A stretch of DNA of 64,000 bases from Gilvibacter sediminis (GTDB taxonomy: Bacteria > Bacteroidota > Bacteroidia > Flavobacteriales > Flavobacteriaceae): positions 203,017-267,016 of the forward strand of contig NZ_JAQQTE010000004.1 of the NCBI RefSeq assembly GCF_028561565.1, given 5' to 3'. Made by a program: the position numbers and the translations under genes. Positions 52,214 to 60,928 of this stretch are shown here, in pieces. Numbering within the stretch: the stretch's first letter is position 1; the number at the start of each line of letters is the position of its first letter. The notes under the pieces were generated by a model, which searched no databases, was not told the DNA's origin, and saw nothing but the letters and a program-made list of their open reading frames with translations.

Positions 52214-52623
52214 TCCGTCCAGCCGCGTTTGGCGTAGACCTTATCCATAATATTGCTAAAACTCTCCACGTGGATTTTGTAGTTCTCCGGACTCAAAAAG
52301 TCTTTCATATCAGCATTTAAACGCGCAGTTAACTCATCAAACTTTTGCTTTTGCTCGGCGTCGGTATAGCCGTATTTGGGCAAAGCGAGTTTAGTCATTT
52401 TATAGGTATAAAAGGTGAGCAGGGTGTAGTAATCATCCTGTTGATCTTCTTCCAAGTTCATTTTAAGTACCTGCTCGTAGTACCACAGTCTTAAAAAACT
52501 CTTGTCCTTGTCGGTAAATATCGGTTCATACTGTTGTGCCTCTGCAGATTCGTCCTGTGCAGCAAGGCTTGTAGGTAGCGCCAATAAGGCCAAAAAAAGA
52601 CAAAGAAGTTTGATGATTTTCAT
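52210..52623 (-). CDS. Secreted helical protein, 137 aa
   Basis: Signal peptide ending L-A-A-Q. The mature part is helical with Y-Y-E-Q-V-L and F-Y-T-Y-K-M segments. No motif recognised. Its end overlaps the end of the DUF2188 gene by 4 nt. Confidence 0.6.
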   Translation of the reverse strand: MKIIKLLCLFLALLALPTSLAAQDESAEAQQYEPIFTDKDKSFLRLWYYEQVLKMNLEEDQQDDYYTLLTFYTYKMTKLALPKYGYTDAEQKQKFDELTARLNADMKDFLSPENYKIHVESFSNIMDKVYAKRGWTD

Positions 52624-52821
52624 AATGATCGGTTCAGTTATACCTGTTGAAGTTACAAAAATTTTGGTCTTCTTCTTTGTAAATCAGCAGGCGGGATAGT
52701 AATTTTCAAACACAATTTCAATCTTTTACAAACCTCCCAAAGCTGTTTTTTGGATAACAATTTATTCGTACCTTATTGTTGGCATATATTTTGTATTCAA
52801 TAGAAGTGTAAATCCAGGTGT

Positions 52822-53280
52822 ATGGGGCAAAAACTAGCCATCAAATTGCTGCTTTTCTCGGGAATTCTCTTAGGAGTCGTAGGCTGCCAGGTCTATACGG
52901 TGAGCCCCGAAAGTTTTAAAATTCAAATGCTGGAATACCCAGTTTTTACTCAGTTAGACTCTACAGATAGCCTTTACCTAGGTCCGGTCTATTTTTATGC
53001 CTATGATATGGAATATGTCTTTGTGAAAGATAAAAATGGCAAGTCTAAGTTTTTGCAAAACAACCCGACTATTGAGGCCCGAATATTTGAATATAACGGG
53101 CGTAAATCTGTCTTTTACTTTGATACCATGGAGCTCAAAAATGATAGCCTGAGCGGAATCAGAAGCTTTTTAAATCCAGAGCGTAACGATATCAAGATTC
53201 CCTTTGACTCCATTGCCCGTATAGAGATTCAGAACAACAAAAAGAAATTCTATTTTGTAGAGGAAGAATTCACTCCTTAA
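52822..53280 (+). CDS. Lipoprotein, 152 aa
   Basis: Lipobox Cys22 (V-V-G-C). Beta-rich mature part with repeated aromatic strands (Y-F-Y-A-Y-D-M-E-Y). No family recognised. A stretch resembling GxxxTATTTTG lies near 52788, 35 nt before the ATG, as a promoter candidate. Confidence 0.55.
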   Translation: MGQKLAIKLLLFSGILLGVVGCQVYTVSPESFKIQMLEYPVFTQLDSTDSLYLGPVYFYAYDMEYVFVKDKNGKSKFLQNNPTIEARIFEYNGRKSVFYFDTMELKNDSLSGIRSFLNPERNDIKIPFDSIARIEIQNNKKKFYFVEEEFTP

Positions 53281-53286
53281 GCGTGT

Positions 53287-53724
53287 TTAGTGCTGCGGAT
53301 TCCAATTAGAATCGGCCAATTTCTGCAAGACCTCAGGTTCTTTCAGCCACTTTTTCAAGGTGTTGTTTCCCCAAGAGTTATAGAACAAGTACAGCTTCCC
53401 ATCGCGAATTTCAAAGGTTTCTGGGTTAACGTCTACTTTTTTTCCATTCTTAGCGATCGCGTAAGCGCAGTAACCTCCGTATTCGGGCAAAAAGGCTTCT
53501 GGCGCGTCTTTAAAACGCTTTGCATTTGTTGCGGAAGCAAAACGATAAGTCGTTCCTTCGTGTTCTACCTGATGCGCTTTGGAACCCTCTTGGGCGGCGC
53601 CATCAAAATAGGCCACAACGTCATAGCCGTGAACAGCCACACCTTTTTTAGCGTTAATGTCTTGAGCGATTATAGAGCTGCTACTCATCAACATTAGGAG
53701 TGCAAATACGATTTGTTTGTACAT
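53287..53724 (-). CDS. Secreted YHS-domain protein
   Basis: 145 residues from ATG 53724, where the signal peptide (ending I-I-A-Q) begins. The mature protein has the YHS pattern V-A-V-H-G-Y-D-V-V-A-Y-F near residue 30 and G-G-Y-C-A-Y-A-I-A near 87, a small metal-binding fold. Exported YHS proteins are linked to copper or other metal handling in some bacteria; the metal here is not known. Confidence 0.85.
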   Translation of the reverse strand: MYKQIVFALLMLMSSSSIIAQDINAKKGVAVHGYDVVAYFDGAAQEGSKAHQVEHEGTTYRFASATNAKRFKDAPEAFLPEYGGYCAYAIAKNGKKVDVNPETFEIRDGKLYLFYNSWGNNTLKKWLKEPEVLQKLADSNWNPQH

Positions 53725-53834
53725 GATCTTATTTTTTTCTGTAGTCAAAAAGCAGCATCACTCCTTACAGAAAAACAGAATTCAGGCGTTGTTTTTTTGC
53801 CGATTGCGTCATAACTTTACTGAAAAACAAGGCT

Positions 53835-54284
53835 ATGCAAACCCCATCTCGATTTGATCGCGCGCTGCAAGCGCTGTATGAAGGATTCTACAACGGACAA
53901 TTACATCCTGAAGATTCCTGCCGCTGTGCAGTAGGTACTCTTTGCAATGGTTGGAGCGCGTGGAAGCATTTTTCCGATCAACACGGGAGTCTTGATCTCA
54001 ACTATGTGGGTAAGGTGCACGAAGGTCTTGGTCGCCGATATCAAGGGTATTTGCCTAGCGAACTCCTGCGCATAGAAGCTGCATTTTTAAAGGGATGTGG
54101 CTACGATCTACCTCTTGATCACAGAAGCAAAAGACCTGCGTCTCCAGCAGACGTGGAGGTCATTTACAAAGGTTTAATGTGCGCTATCACTGAGCTCTGC
54201 CGCTTGGACCGAATCCCAGACCTTTTGCCGCACACATCAGCTTTGGAAGAAATCTATCAGCAACGACAATTACAAACAGCATAA
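53835..54284 (+). CDS. Conserved flavobacterial hypothetical protein
   Basis: 149 residues, cytoplasmic. I recall similar proteins in many flavobacteria, starting with a helical R-F-D-R-A-L-Q-A-L-Y pattern and a C-R-C-A-V-G-T-L-C motif, with a G-C-G-Y segment near 107. The Cys residues (29, 31, 37 and 108) could bind a metal. Function unknown. Single gene, closed by a bidirectional terminator. Confidence 0.7.
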   Translation: MQTPSRFDRALQALYEGFYNGQLHPEDSCRCAVGTLCNGWSAWKHFSDQHGSLDLNYVGKVHEGLGRRYQGYLPSELLRIEAAFLKGCGYDLPLDHRSKRPASPADVEVIYKGLMCAITELCRLDRIPDLLPHTSALEEIYQQRQLQTA

Positions 54285-54288
54285 AAAA

Positions 54289-54318
54289 AGCCCGGTCAAC
54301 TGCCGGGCTATTTTTTTT
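54289..54318. terminator. Bidirectional intrinsic terminator
   Basis: Stem AGCCCGG / CCGGGCT (54289-54295 and 54303-54309), 7-nt loop, A-run before and T-run after, between convergent genes. Confidence 0.9.
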
Positions 54319-54332
54319 CAATGATATTCGAT

Positions 54333-54959
54333 TTAATAGAAGGTCACGCTTCCATCAGCAATGTCATACATACCGCCAACAATAGCAATGCTGCCGTCTT
54401 CTTCCATCTCTTTTAGAACCGCAGATCGGTTGCGAATGTTCTTCATGGTCATTTCCACATTTTTCTTTGCAACAGCGTTGACAAAGTCAATGTTCTTAGA
54501 AGTTCTGTTCTCTGGCTCTGTAGGTTCTGTCACCGCTTCTACTGCAGGTTCTAGCTTGTTGATCAATGTGGTTAGGTTTCCTAATCGCGCGTGATCGCAG
54601 GCGCCTTTTACGGCTCCACACGCGGTATGTCCCAATACTACGATCAATTTGGTACCAGCCAGTTTACAAGCAAATTCCATGCTGCCCAAAATGTCATCGT
54701 TTACGAAGTTTCCAGCAATTCGAATACTGAAAACATCACCGATACCTTGGTCAAAGAGTAATTCGGCAGATACGCGAGAATCGATACAGTGCAAAACAGT
54801 TGCAAAAGGGAACTGCCCGTTGGCCGTATCGGCAATTTGTTCGTTCAGGTTTCTAGCAACCATATCTCCTGCCATAAAACGCTTGTTTCCGTCAATAAGG
54901 GCTTGGAGGGCAGAGGCTGGCGTCATGGCCGCCTGTGTTTCTTTAGTATGTGCTTTCAT
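54333..54959 (-). CDS. Beta-class carbonic anhydrase
   Basis: 208 residues, no signal. Zinc ligands Cys58 and Asp60/Arg62 pair (H-C-I-D-S-R) with His111 and Cys114 (G-H-T-A-C-G-A-V), the beta-class set. It interconverts CO2 and bicarbonate in the cytoplasm. Its start follows the end of the SulP transporter gene by 4 nt, so both are expressed together and form an inorganic-carbon uptake module. Confidence 0.95.
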   Translation of the reverse strand: MKAHTKETQAAMTPASALQALIDGNKRFMAGDMVARNLNEQIADTANGQFPFATVLHCIDSRVSAELLFDQGIGDVFSIRIAGNFVNDDILGSMEFACKLAGTKLIVVLGHTACGAVKGACDHARLGNLTTLINKLEPAVEAVTEPTEPENRTSKNIDFVNAVAKKNVEMTMKNIRNRSAVLKEMEEDGSIAIVGGMYDIADGSVTFY

Positions 54960-54963
54960 CTGT

Positions 54964-56538
54964 TTATGAAGTTGGTTTTAGTTTGAAGAATTCAATATAG
55001 CTTTCAGGATTCTCTACAGTACCGCGAGTGGAGATCAAATTGATAGTGATGTTCCTATTCTTGGCTTTCTCCTGAAAATCCTCTAATATTTCAATGATAT
55101 CGTTGTCCAGATAACGCGTGTTGCGCACGTCTAACTCTAAGTATGAGTTTTCCTCTAAGGCGTCTAATTCCTTGAGAATGGCTCCTTTGTTGAAAAAGGT
55201 AACCTCTTCTGCCAAGGTCATTTTGATCTTGCGCTTACCGTTACTCTTGTCTTCAATGTTCAAGAAGTGTGAGTTTTGGTAACTCTTGATCAAGATCACA
55301 ACGATCCCTACCGCTAAACCAAGACCAATCCCTTTTAGAAGGTCAAAGAATACAATCCCCAAAACAGTAACAACAAAAGGTACAAACTGCTTCCAGCCTA
55401 ATTTGTACATCTTTACAAACAAGGCAGGCTTGGCTAATTTATATCCTACTACAAGAAGAATCGCTGCCAAAACAGAAAGTGGAATTTTATTCATTAGGGT
55501 AGGAATAGCGATTACTGCCAGAATCAGGAAAAACCCGTGAATGATAGCAGAAAGCTTGGTCTTACCTCCAGATTGAATGTTTGTAGAACTGCGCACGATC
55601 ACCTGAGTAATTGGCAATCCACCAATCAGTCCAGATACCATATTTCCTGCGCCCTGAGCTAAGAGCTCTCTGTTGGTTGGCGTTACACGTTTTTCTGGAT
55701 CGAGTTTATCCGTTGCTTCTACACAAAGTAGCGTCTCCAAGGAAGCTACTAAGGCAATGGTAAATGCAGTCACCCAAATACCAGAGCTAGTTATGGCGCT
55801 CCAGTTCGGGAAGGTGAATTGTCCTAAAAAGGAGTCAATACTTTCCGGCACAGGAATCTGCACCAAATGTTCTTTGCTGATCTCCATATCCGTCCCTAGG
55901 GTAAAAGAGAAAAAGATAATTCCCAAGACTACCGCTACTAAGGGACCTTGGATAAGTTTAAAGATGTTGGATTTTTTAGTCAGGACACGATCCCACAGAA
56001 TCAGAATAGCCAAGGCGATCACCGCAATAAGCGTAGCTCCTGGGCTGATGTAATCCATCATATTCCCCAATTCAGAGAAAGTGGTTTGTCCGTCCATTTG
56101 ATTGTAGGCAAAGTCGCCAATGGCGTCCTTATCGTAACCAAAGAAGTGCGGAATTTCTTTTAAGATAATAATGATACCGATACCGGTTAACATCCCTTTG
56201 ATCACTGAAGACGGGAAGTAATAGGCAATGATCCCAAAGCGCAGCAATCCAAAGCCAATCTGAATAGCACCCGCCAATACAACAGCGAGCAAGAAGGTCT
56301 CAAAACCTTCTAAGGAAATGATAGCGGCCGATACAATAGCGGCCAATCCAGCGGCTGGTCCGGAAACTCCGATACTCGAACCACTTAAAGATCCTACAAT
56401 GATTCCTCCAATGATACCTGCAATCAATCCAGAGAAGAGAGGAGCTCCACTGGCCAGTGCAATTCCTAAACAGAGTGGAAGTGCAACGAAGAATACGACA
56501 ATACTTGCAGGCAAGTCGTTTTTAATGTGTTTTAGCAT
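54964..56538 (-). CDS. SulP-family anion transporter with STAS domain, likely bicarbonate
   Basis: 524 residues from ATG 56538 (a TTG three codons earlier is possible). About 12-14 membrane helices of the SulP/SLC26 family with the G-P-A-A-G-L-A motif near residue 60, then a STAS domain at the C-terminus (about 435-524). The family carries sulfate, bicarbonate and other anions; the neighbouring carbonic anhydrase argues for bicarbonate. In related proteorhodopsin-bearing flavobacteria such pairs have been linked to light-stimulated carbon fixation. Confidence 0.92.
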   Translation of the reverse strand: MLKHIKNDLPASIVVFFVALPLCLGIALASGAPLFSGLIAGIIGGIIVGSLSGSSIGVSGPAAGLAAIVSAAIISLEGFETFLLAVVLAGAIQIGFGLLRFGIIAYYFPSSVIKGMLTGIGIIIILKEIPHFFGYDKDAIGDFAYNQMDGQTTFSELGNMMDYISPGATLIAVIALAILILWDRVLTKKSNIFKLIQGPLVAVVLGIIFFSFTLGTDMEISKEHLVQIPVPESIDSFLGQFTFPNWSAITSSGIWVTAFTIALVASLETLLCVEATDKLDPEKRVTPTNRELLAQGAGNMVSGLIGGLPITQVIVRSSTNIQSGGKTKLSAIIHGFFLILAVIAIPTLMNKIPLSVLAAILLVVGYKLAKPALFVKMYKLGWKQFVPFVVTVLGIVFFDLLKGIGLGLAVGIVVILIKSYQNSHFLNIEDKSNGKRKIKMTLAEEVTFFNKGAILKELDALEENSYLELDVRNTRYLDNDIIEILEDFQEKAKNRNITINLISTRGTVENPESYIEFFKLKPTS

Positions 56539-56587
56539 GACTTGCAATTTTTGCCCTATGGGCGGTTGAAATAAAATGAAATAAGAC

Positions 56588-56896
56588 CTAGAGGCGGGTC
56601 ATGCCTTCTGGAGGTGGGGAACTCACTTCTTTAGCCGGTAAAGTGTAGCCCGAGATGTAGGTGCCAAAATTATTTTGGCTGAGCTGCGTAAAGCCGAGAA
56701 GTGCATTATTCTCACGAGGGGTGTCCCATTGTTTTTCCTCCAATTCCTTCTCTGTCTTCTCCTTTTTAGATTCGTCATCGGTTTCTTGAACCAAAGAGGT
56801 CTCTACGCTGATTTCCAGCAAGGTACAAACAGAGGGGGCGAGTATCGATAAACTCAATACCCCAGAGATCACAAACAAGAATAAGGACTTCCTCAT
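56588..56896 (-). CDS. Small secreted protein upstream of the SulP gene
   Basis: 102 residues. Signal peptide (M-R-K-S-L ... A-P-S-V-C) and a charged Glu/Lys-rich middle (about 40-58). No motif recognised. It lies 49 nt before the SulP start on the same strand and may be the first gene of that operon. Confidence 0.5.
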   Translation of the reverse strand: MRKSLFLFVISGVLSLSILAPSVCTLLEISVETSLVQETDDESKKEKTEKELEEKQWDTPRENNALLGFTQLSQNNFGTYISGYTLPAKEVSSPPPEGMTRL

Positions 56897-57023
56897 AGAG
56901 GTAAATATAATGCCTTTTTATGAATATCATAAATGATTTTAATGTAGATGATGTTAAAAATTATTAAGCTTCCCAGGCGCAGGAGCTTAGATCGCTTTCT
57001 TTAATGCCTTATTTTTGTCAGCA

Positions 57024-57782
57024 ATGGAATTCGATTGGAATCTTTTACTACTCGTGGGTGCCGGTTTTGTAGCGGGTGTGGTCAATACCTTTGCGGGAGG
57101 CGGCTCTTTGCTTACCCTTCCTGTTTTGATCTTTATGGGACTACCAGCTGCTGTGGCTAACGGGACCAATCGCATCAGTATCCTTTTACAGACCTTATCG
57201 AGTTCTGCAGGTTTCTATTCCAAGGGGGTCAATACCTTTCCGTTCAGCATTTATTTAGCCATTCCCGCAACGCTAGGAGCGATCATTGGAGCGCGAATTG
57301 CCATTGATCTGCCCGAGGCACTTTTCAACAAGATCTTGGCTTTTGTCATGATTGCGGTGGTGGTTTATTTGGTGAGTCAGCGCAAACGCGGGGTAAAGGA
57401 AGTCGTGGAACGCCTAAGCGGCAAACATTTGTGGGTCAGTATGCTGTTCTTCTTTGTCATAGGTATTTACGGCGGATTCATTCAGGCGGGAACCGGCTTT
57501 TTGATCCTTTTAGTTTTATCAATGGTGAACCGATTGAGTTTGGTCAAGTCCAATGCGGTCAAGGTCTTTGTAGTCTTCATTTTCAACATTGGTGCTCTTT
57601 TAACCTTTGCACTGGCTGGAGATATCAAATGGAGTTACGGCCTGGTCATGTCTATTGGAAGCGCAAGTGGCGCTTGGATCGCTAGTCGCTGGGCGGTTGA
57701 CAAAGGCGATAAGTTGGTCAAGATCTTTTTAGTCATTATGGTCTTGGCAATGGCTACCAAGCTCTGGTTTTTTACTTCTTAG
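57024..57782 (+). CDS. TauE/SafE-family sulfite/anion exporter
   Basis: 252 residues from ATG 57024 (a TTG three codons earlier is possible). Eight membrane segments with a G-F-V-A-G-V-V-N-T-F-A-G-G-G-S motif near residue 15 and the second-half counterpart G-I-Y-G-G-F-I-Q-A-G-T-G, the duplicated signature of the TauE/SafE family. Substrates include sulfite, sulfoacetate and other organosulfur anions. No sulfur genes are adjacent, so the substrate is open. Confidence 0.9.
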   Translation: MEFDWNLLLLVGAGFVAGVVNTFAGGGSLLTLPVLIFMGLPAAVANGTNRISILLQTLSSSAGFYSKGVNTFPFSIYLAIPATLGAIIGARIAIDLPEALFNKILAFVMIAVVVYLVSQRKRGVKEVVERLSGKHLWVSMLFFFVIGIYGGFIQAGTGFLILLVLSMVNRLSLVKSNAVKVFVVFIFNIGALLTFALAGDIKWSYGLVMSIGSASGAWIASRWAVDKGDKLVKIFLVIMVLAMATKLWFFTS

Positions 57783-57865
57783 TCATTGACACGACTTTTT
57801 TGACTATTTGAGAATCTTATAGAAAGTCAGTTTCTGTGCAGCGGCAAGGGTCGTATCTTTGCATT

Positions 57866-58504
57866 ATGAAATCAGCAGTTGTACAAAATCTCCATTGGCG
57901 TTATGCCACCAAAAAATTCGATCCGAATAAAAAACTCAACGCTCAGCAAATAGAGACCCTTTGTGAGTCCTTCAATCTCACAGCGACCTCTTACGGTTTG
58001 CAGGCCTTGAAAATGGTGGTGATCAGCAATGCCGATCTCAAAAAGCAATTGGTTGCCCACAGTTGGAACCAACAGCAAGTGAGTGATGCTTCTCATCTTT
58101 TGGTGATCTGTCGCGAACGCACATTAGATAGTGATTACATTAAGGATCACTTTAAGCGCGTGGAGGAAATCCGCAACACGCCTCGAGAGATCTTGGATCC
58201 TTTTGAGAAGTATTTGTTGGATAGTTTTGCTGACAAGACCGAGCAGGAGATCGCCCAATGGATGGACAAGCAAGCGTACATCGCTCTAGGAAACCTGCTT
58301 ACAGTCTGCGCGGTTGAACAGATTGATTCTTGCCCAATGGAAGGCTTTGATCCTCAAGCCTATGATGAACTCTTGGAGCTGGAATCTAAGGGCTTGCATT
58401 CCGTTTTGGTTTTGCCTGTAGGTTACCGTGCTGAAGATGATTTTATGGCCGATCTTAAAAAGGTCAGACGTGGCAGCGATAGCGTGATTATCAACATTGA
58501 ATAA
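57866..58504 (+). CDS. NAD(P)H-dependent nitroreductase-family oxidoreductase
   Basis: 212 residues from ATG 57866. FMN-binding nitroreductase fold: R-Y-A-T-K-K-F-D-P near residue 11, S-Y-G-L-Q-A near 40, and V-L-P-V-G-Y-R late. Family members reduce quinones, nitroaromatics or enones using NAD(P)H, with FMN bound between two subunits. Resembles NfsB-type enzymes in length. Physiological substrate unknown. Confidence 0.88.
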   Translation: MKSAVVQNLHWRYATKKFDPNKKLNAQQIETLCESFNLTATSYGLQALKMVVISNADLKKQLVAHSWNQQQVSDASHLLVICRERTLDSDYIKDHFKRVEEIRNTPREILDPFEKYLLDSFADKTEQEIAQWMDKQAYIALGNLLTVCAVEQIDSCPMEGFDPQAYDELLELESKGLHSVLVLPVGYRAEDDFMADLKKVRRGSDSVIINIE

Positions 58505-58568
58505 CTTTCTACAATTGCCCGTCTGAGGGCACCGTGCAAATACTATATTTGCTAAAAAGATATAGCTC

Positions 58569-59759
58569 ATGCCCGGATTTGAACTTTTTGGCGCTGCAGA
58601 ACGCCAACACGTACAAGACGTTTTAAACACTGGTATTTTGATGCGTTATGGCTTTGATGGCCTGCGCGATGGTATTTGGAAGGCCAAAGAATTTGAGACT
58701 GCCTTTGCAGATCGAATGGGTGTAGACCATTGCCAATTGGTCAGCAGTGGTACCGCGGCCTTGACAGTGGCCTTAGCGGCTGCTGGTATTGGTGCAGGGG
58801 ATGAAGTGATCATGCCTACCTTTACTTTTGTAGCGAGTTTTGAGTCTATTATCGCTATAGGGGCAGTTCCTGTTTTGGTAGATATAGACGACACGCTTTG
58901 TTTAGATCCCAAGGCTGTAGAAGCTGCGATCACAGAAAAGACCAAATGCGTCATGCCCGTGCATATGTGTGGGGCCATGGCCGATCTGGCTCCACTTAAG
59001 GCCATTTGTGATAAACACGATCTCTTGTTATTGGAAGATGCTTGCCAGGCCATTGGAGGAACCTACCAAGGCACTGCTTTAGGGGCTTATGGAGACCTGG
59101 GATGTTTTTCTTTTGATTTTGTTAAGACCATTACCTGTGGAGAAGGTGGAGGAGTTATCACTAATAATGCGGACTTCGCCAAACGCGCAGATCACTACCA
59201 AGACCACGGCCACGACCATATTGGAAACGATCGTGGAGCAGAGGGGCATCCGTTTTTAGGGTATAACTACCGCATCAGTGAGTTACAAGCAGCGGTAGGC
59301 TTGGGGCAGCTCAGTCAGTTTGATGAAATTCTAGCTATTCAAAAGAGAAACTTTAGCATCATTGCTGAGGCCTTAAAAGATCTGCCAAATGTCACGCCAC
59401 GCAGAATTCCGGAAGGTGCTGAGGGAAACCATTCTTTCATCAACTTCTTTATGGAAACCGAGCAACAAGCGGCAAAGGCGCAAAAGGCCTTGGGAGAAGC
59501 CGGTATTGATGCTTGTTTCTATTGGTACAACAACAATTGGCATTATATCCGCGGCTGGGCGCATCTCAAGAATGCGACGGGCGCAGGGCCATTATCCGAA
59601 GCCATTAAAAAAGAGCTGTTGTCCTTAGAACAAAGAGATTTCTCCAAGAGTGATCATTGGATGGGTAGAAACCTGTCCTGTTTGGTGAAATTGTCGTGGA
59701 CAGAGGACCAGGTTCGCGAGCGTGCCGCGACCATGCGTGAAGTGCTATCTAACCTTTAG
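58569..59759 (+). CDS. DegT/DnrJ/EryC1/StrS-family aminotransferase
   Basis: 396 residues. PLP-binding Lys186 in F-V-K-T-I-T-C-G-E-G-G, and E-D-A-C-Q-A (about 157-162) before it, typical of sugar aminotransferases of this family. They usually act on nucleotide-bound keto sugars for surface polysaccharides, or on inositol-like ketones. The stop overlaps the stop of the convergent RibB gene. No further polysaccharide genes are next to it, so the pathway is open. Confidence 0.9.
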   Translation: MPGFELFGAAERQHVQDVLNTGILMRYGFDGLRDGIWKAKEFETAFADRMGVDHCQLVSSGTAALTVALAAAGIGAGDEVIMPTFTFVASFESIIAIGAVPVLVDIDDTLCLDPKAVEAAITEKTKCVMPVHMCGAMADLAPLKAICDKHDLLLLEDACQAIGGTYQGTALGAYGDLGCFSFDFVKTITCGEGGGVITNNADFAKRADHYQDHGHDHIGNDRGAEGHPFLGYNYRISELQAAVGLGQLSQFDEILAIQKRNFSIIAEALKDLPNVTPRRIPEGAEGNHSFINFFMETEQQAAKAQKALGEAGIDACFYWYNNNWHYIRGWAHLKNATGAGPLSEAIKKELLSLEQRDFSKSDHWMGRNLSCLVKLSWTEDQVRERAATMREVLSNL

Positions 59760-60898
59760 TAGTTGATATAATCTGTGATCTCCAGACCGTAACCGATCAT
59801 TCCAACACGTTTGGTCTGTTGGTTGTTGGAAATCAAACGGATCTTAGCAATGCCAAGATCATGCAGAATCTGAGCGCCAATACCGAAATCTTTGTTATCC
59901 ATAGCAATACGCGGCGCTTTAACTACTTCGTCACCCGCTTGTTGCTCTTTTAACGCACTTAGACGCTTGAGTAAATTCAAGGATTGCGATTGCTGATTGA
60001 TAAACACCACAGCACCTTTACCTTCTTTCTCGACAGCTTTGAACATATCGTCCAGCTTCTTGTCTGCATTGTTGGTCAAGGTTCCTAGGATATCGTTATT
60101 GACCAAAGTAGAATTGATGCGCACGGCTACCGGCTCGTCTGCAGTCCAATCGCCTTTGGTTAGCGCAAGATGGACCTGATCATTGGTTGTTTGCTTGTAA
60201 GCGCGCAAACGGTAGCTTCCAAAATTCGTAGCGATCTGAAAATCTTCCATCTTATCGATCAAAGAGTCGTGCTGCATGCGGTAAGCAACCAAATCCTCAA
60301 TAGAGATCAATTTTAGGTCGAATTTCTTGGCTACGTCTACCAACTGCGGTAAACGGGCCATGGTTCCGTCTTCATTGAGAATTTCTACCAAGATCCCAGC
60401 TGGCTCCATTCCGGCAAGACGCGCTAGGTCAATAGCGGCTTCTGTATGCCCTGTTCTGCGCAGTACGCCGCCTTCTTTTGCGCGCAATGGGAAAATGTGT
60501 CCTGGGCGGCCTAGATCGTGTGGCTTGGTAGTTTTATCTACCAAAGCTTTGATGGTTTTAGATCGATCGTGTACAGAAATACCTGTAGTACATCCGTGAC
60601 CAATCAAATCCACAGAAACTGTAAACTGGGTATGGTGTAGAACCGTATTGTTCTCTACCATCATATTGAGTTCCAGTTCTTGACAACGCTCTTCTGTAAG
60701 CGGAGCGCAGATCAATCCGCGACCGTGAGTGGCCATAAAATTGATCATCTCTGGGGTTACAGATTCCGCAGCAGCGATAAAATCCCCTTCATTCTCTCTG
60801 TTCTCATCATCCACAACAATGACCACCTTGCCAGCGCGAATGTCTGCAATGGCTTCTTCTATAGTATTGAGTGTGATTTGCGATTGAGCCGTCTCCAT
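59756..60898 (-). CDS. ribB: RibB (DHBP synthase) fused to an inactive GTP cyclohydrolase II domain
   Basis: 380 residues. The N-terminal 3,4-dihydroxy-2-butanone-4-phosphate synthase domain (about 1-208) keeps the substrate and metal residues: D-D-E-N-R-E-N-E-G-D (30-39), T-G-I-S-V-H-D-R, R-T-G-H-T-E-A with His151, and E-x-x-N-E-D-G with Glu172. This forms a riboflavin precursor from ribulose 5-phosphate. The C-terminal half aligns with GTP cyclohydrolase II, but the three zinc Cys are replaced by Leu265, Asn276 and Ala278, so that activity is lost, as in RibBX. A separate ribA is expected elsewhere. Confidence 0.92.
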   Translation of the reverse strand: METAQSQITLNTIEEAIADIRAGKVVIVVDDENRENEGDFIAAAESVTPEMINFMATHGRGLICAPLTEERCQELELNMMVENNTVLHHTQFTVSVDLIGHGCTTGISVHDRSKTIKALVDKTTKPHDLGRPGHIFPLRAKEGGVLRRTGHTEAAIDLARLAGMEPAGILVEILNEDGTMARLPQLVDVAKKFDLKLISIEDLVAYRMQHDSLIDKMEDFQIATNFGSYRLRAYKQTTNDQVHLALTKGDWTADEPVAVRINSTLVNNDILGTLTNNADKKLDDMFKAVEKEGKGAVVFINQQSQSLNLLKRLSALKEQQAGDEVVKAPRIAMDNKDFGIGAQILHDLGIAKIRLISNNQQTKRVGMIGYGLEITDYINY

Positions 60899-60928
60899 GA
60901 ATTCAAAATTTATGCAAAGATACGGTCT

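Noticed and set aside
54361-56569. Several plus-strand frames opposite the carbonic anhydrase and SulP genes
   Set aside because: They mirror two strongly supported genes and have basic, low-complexity composition typical of antisense frames.
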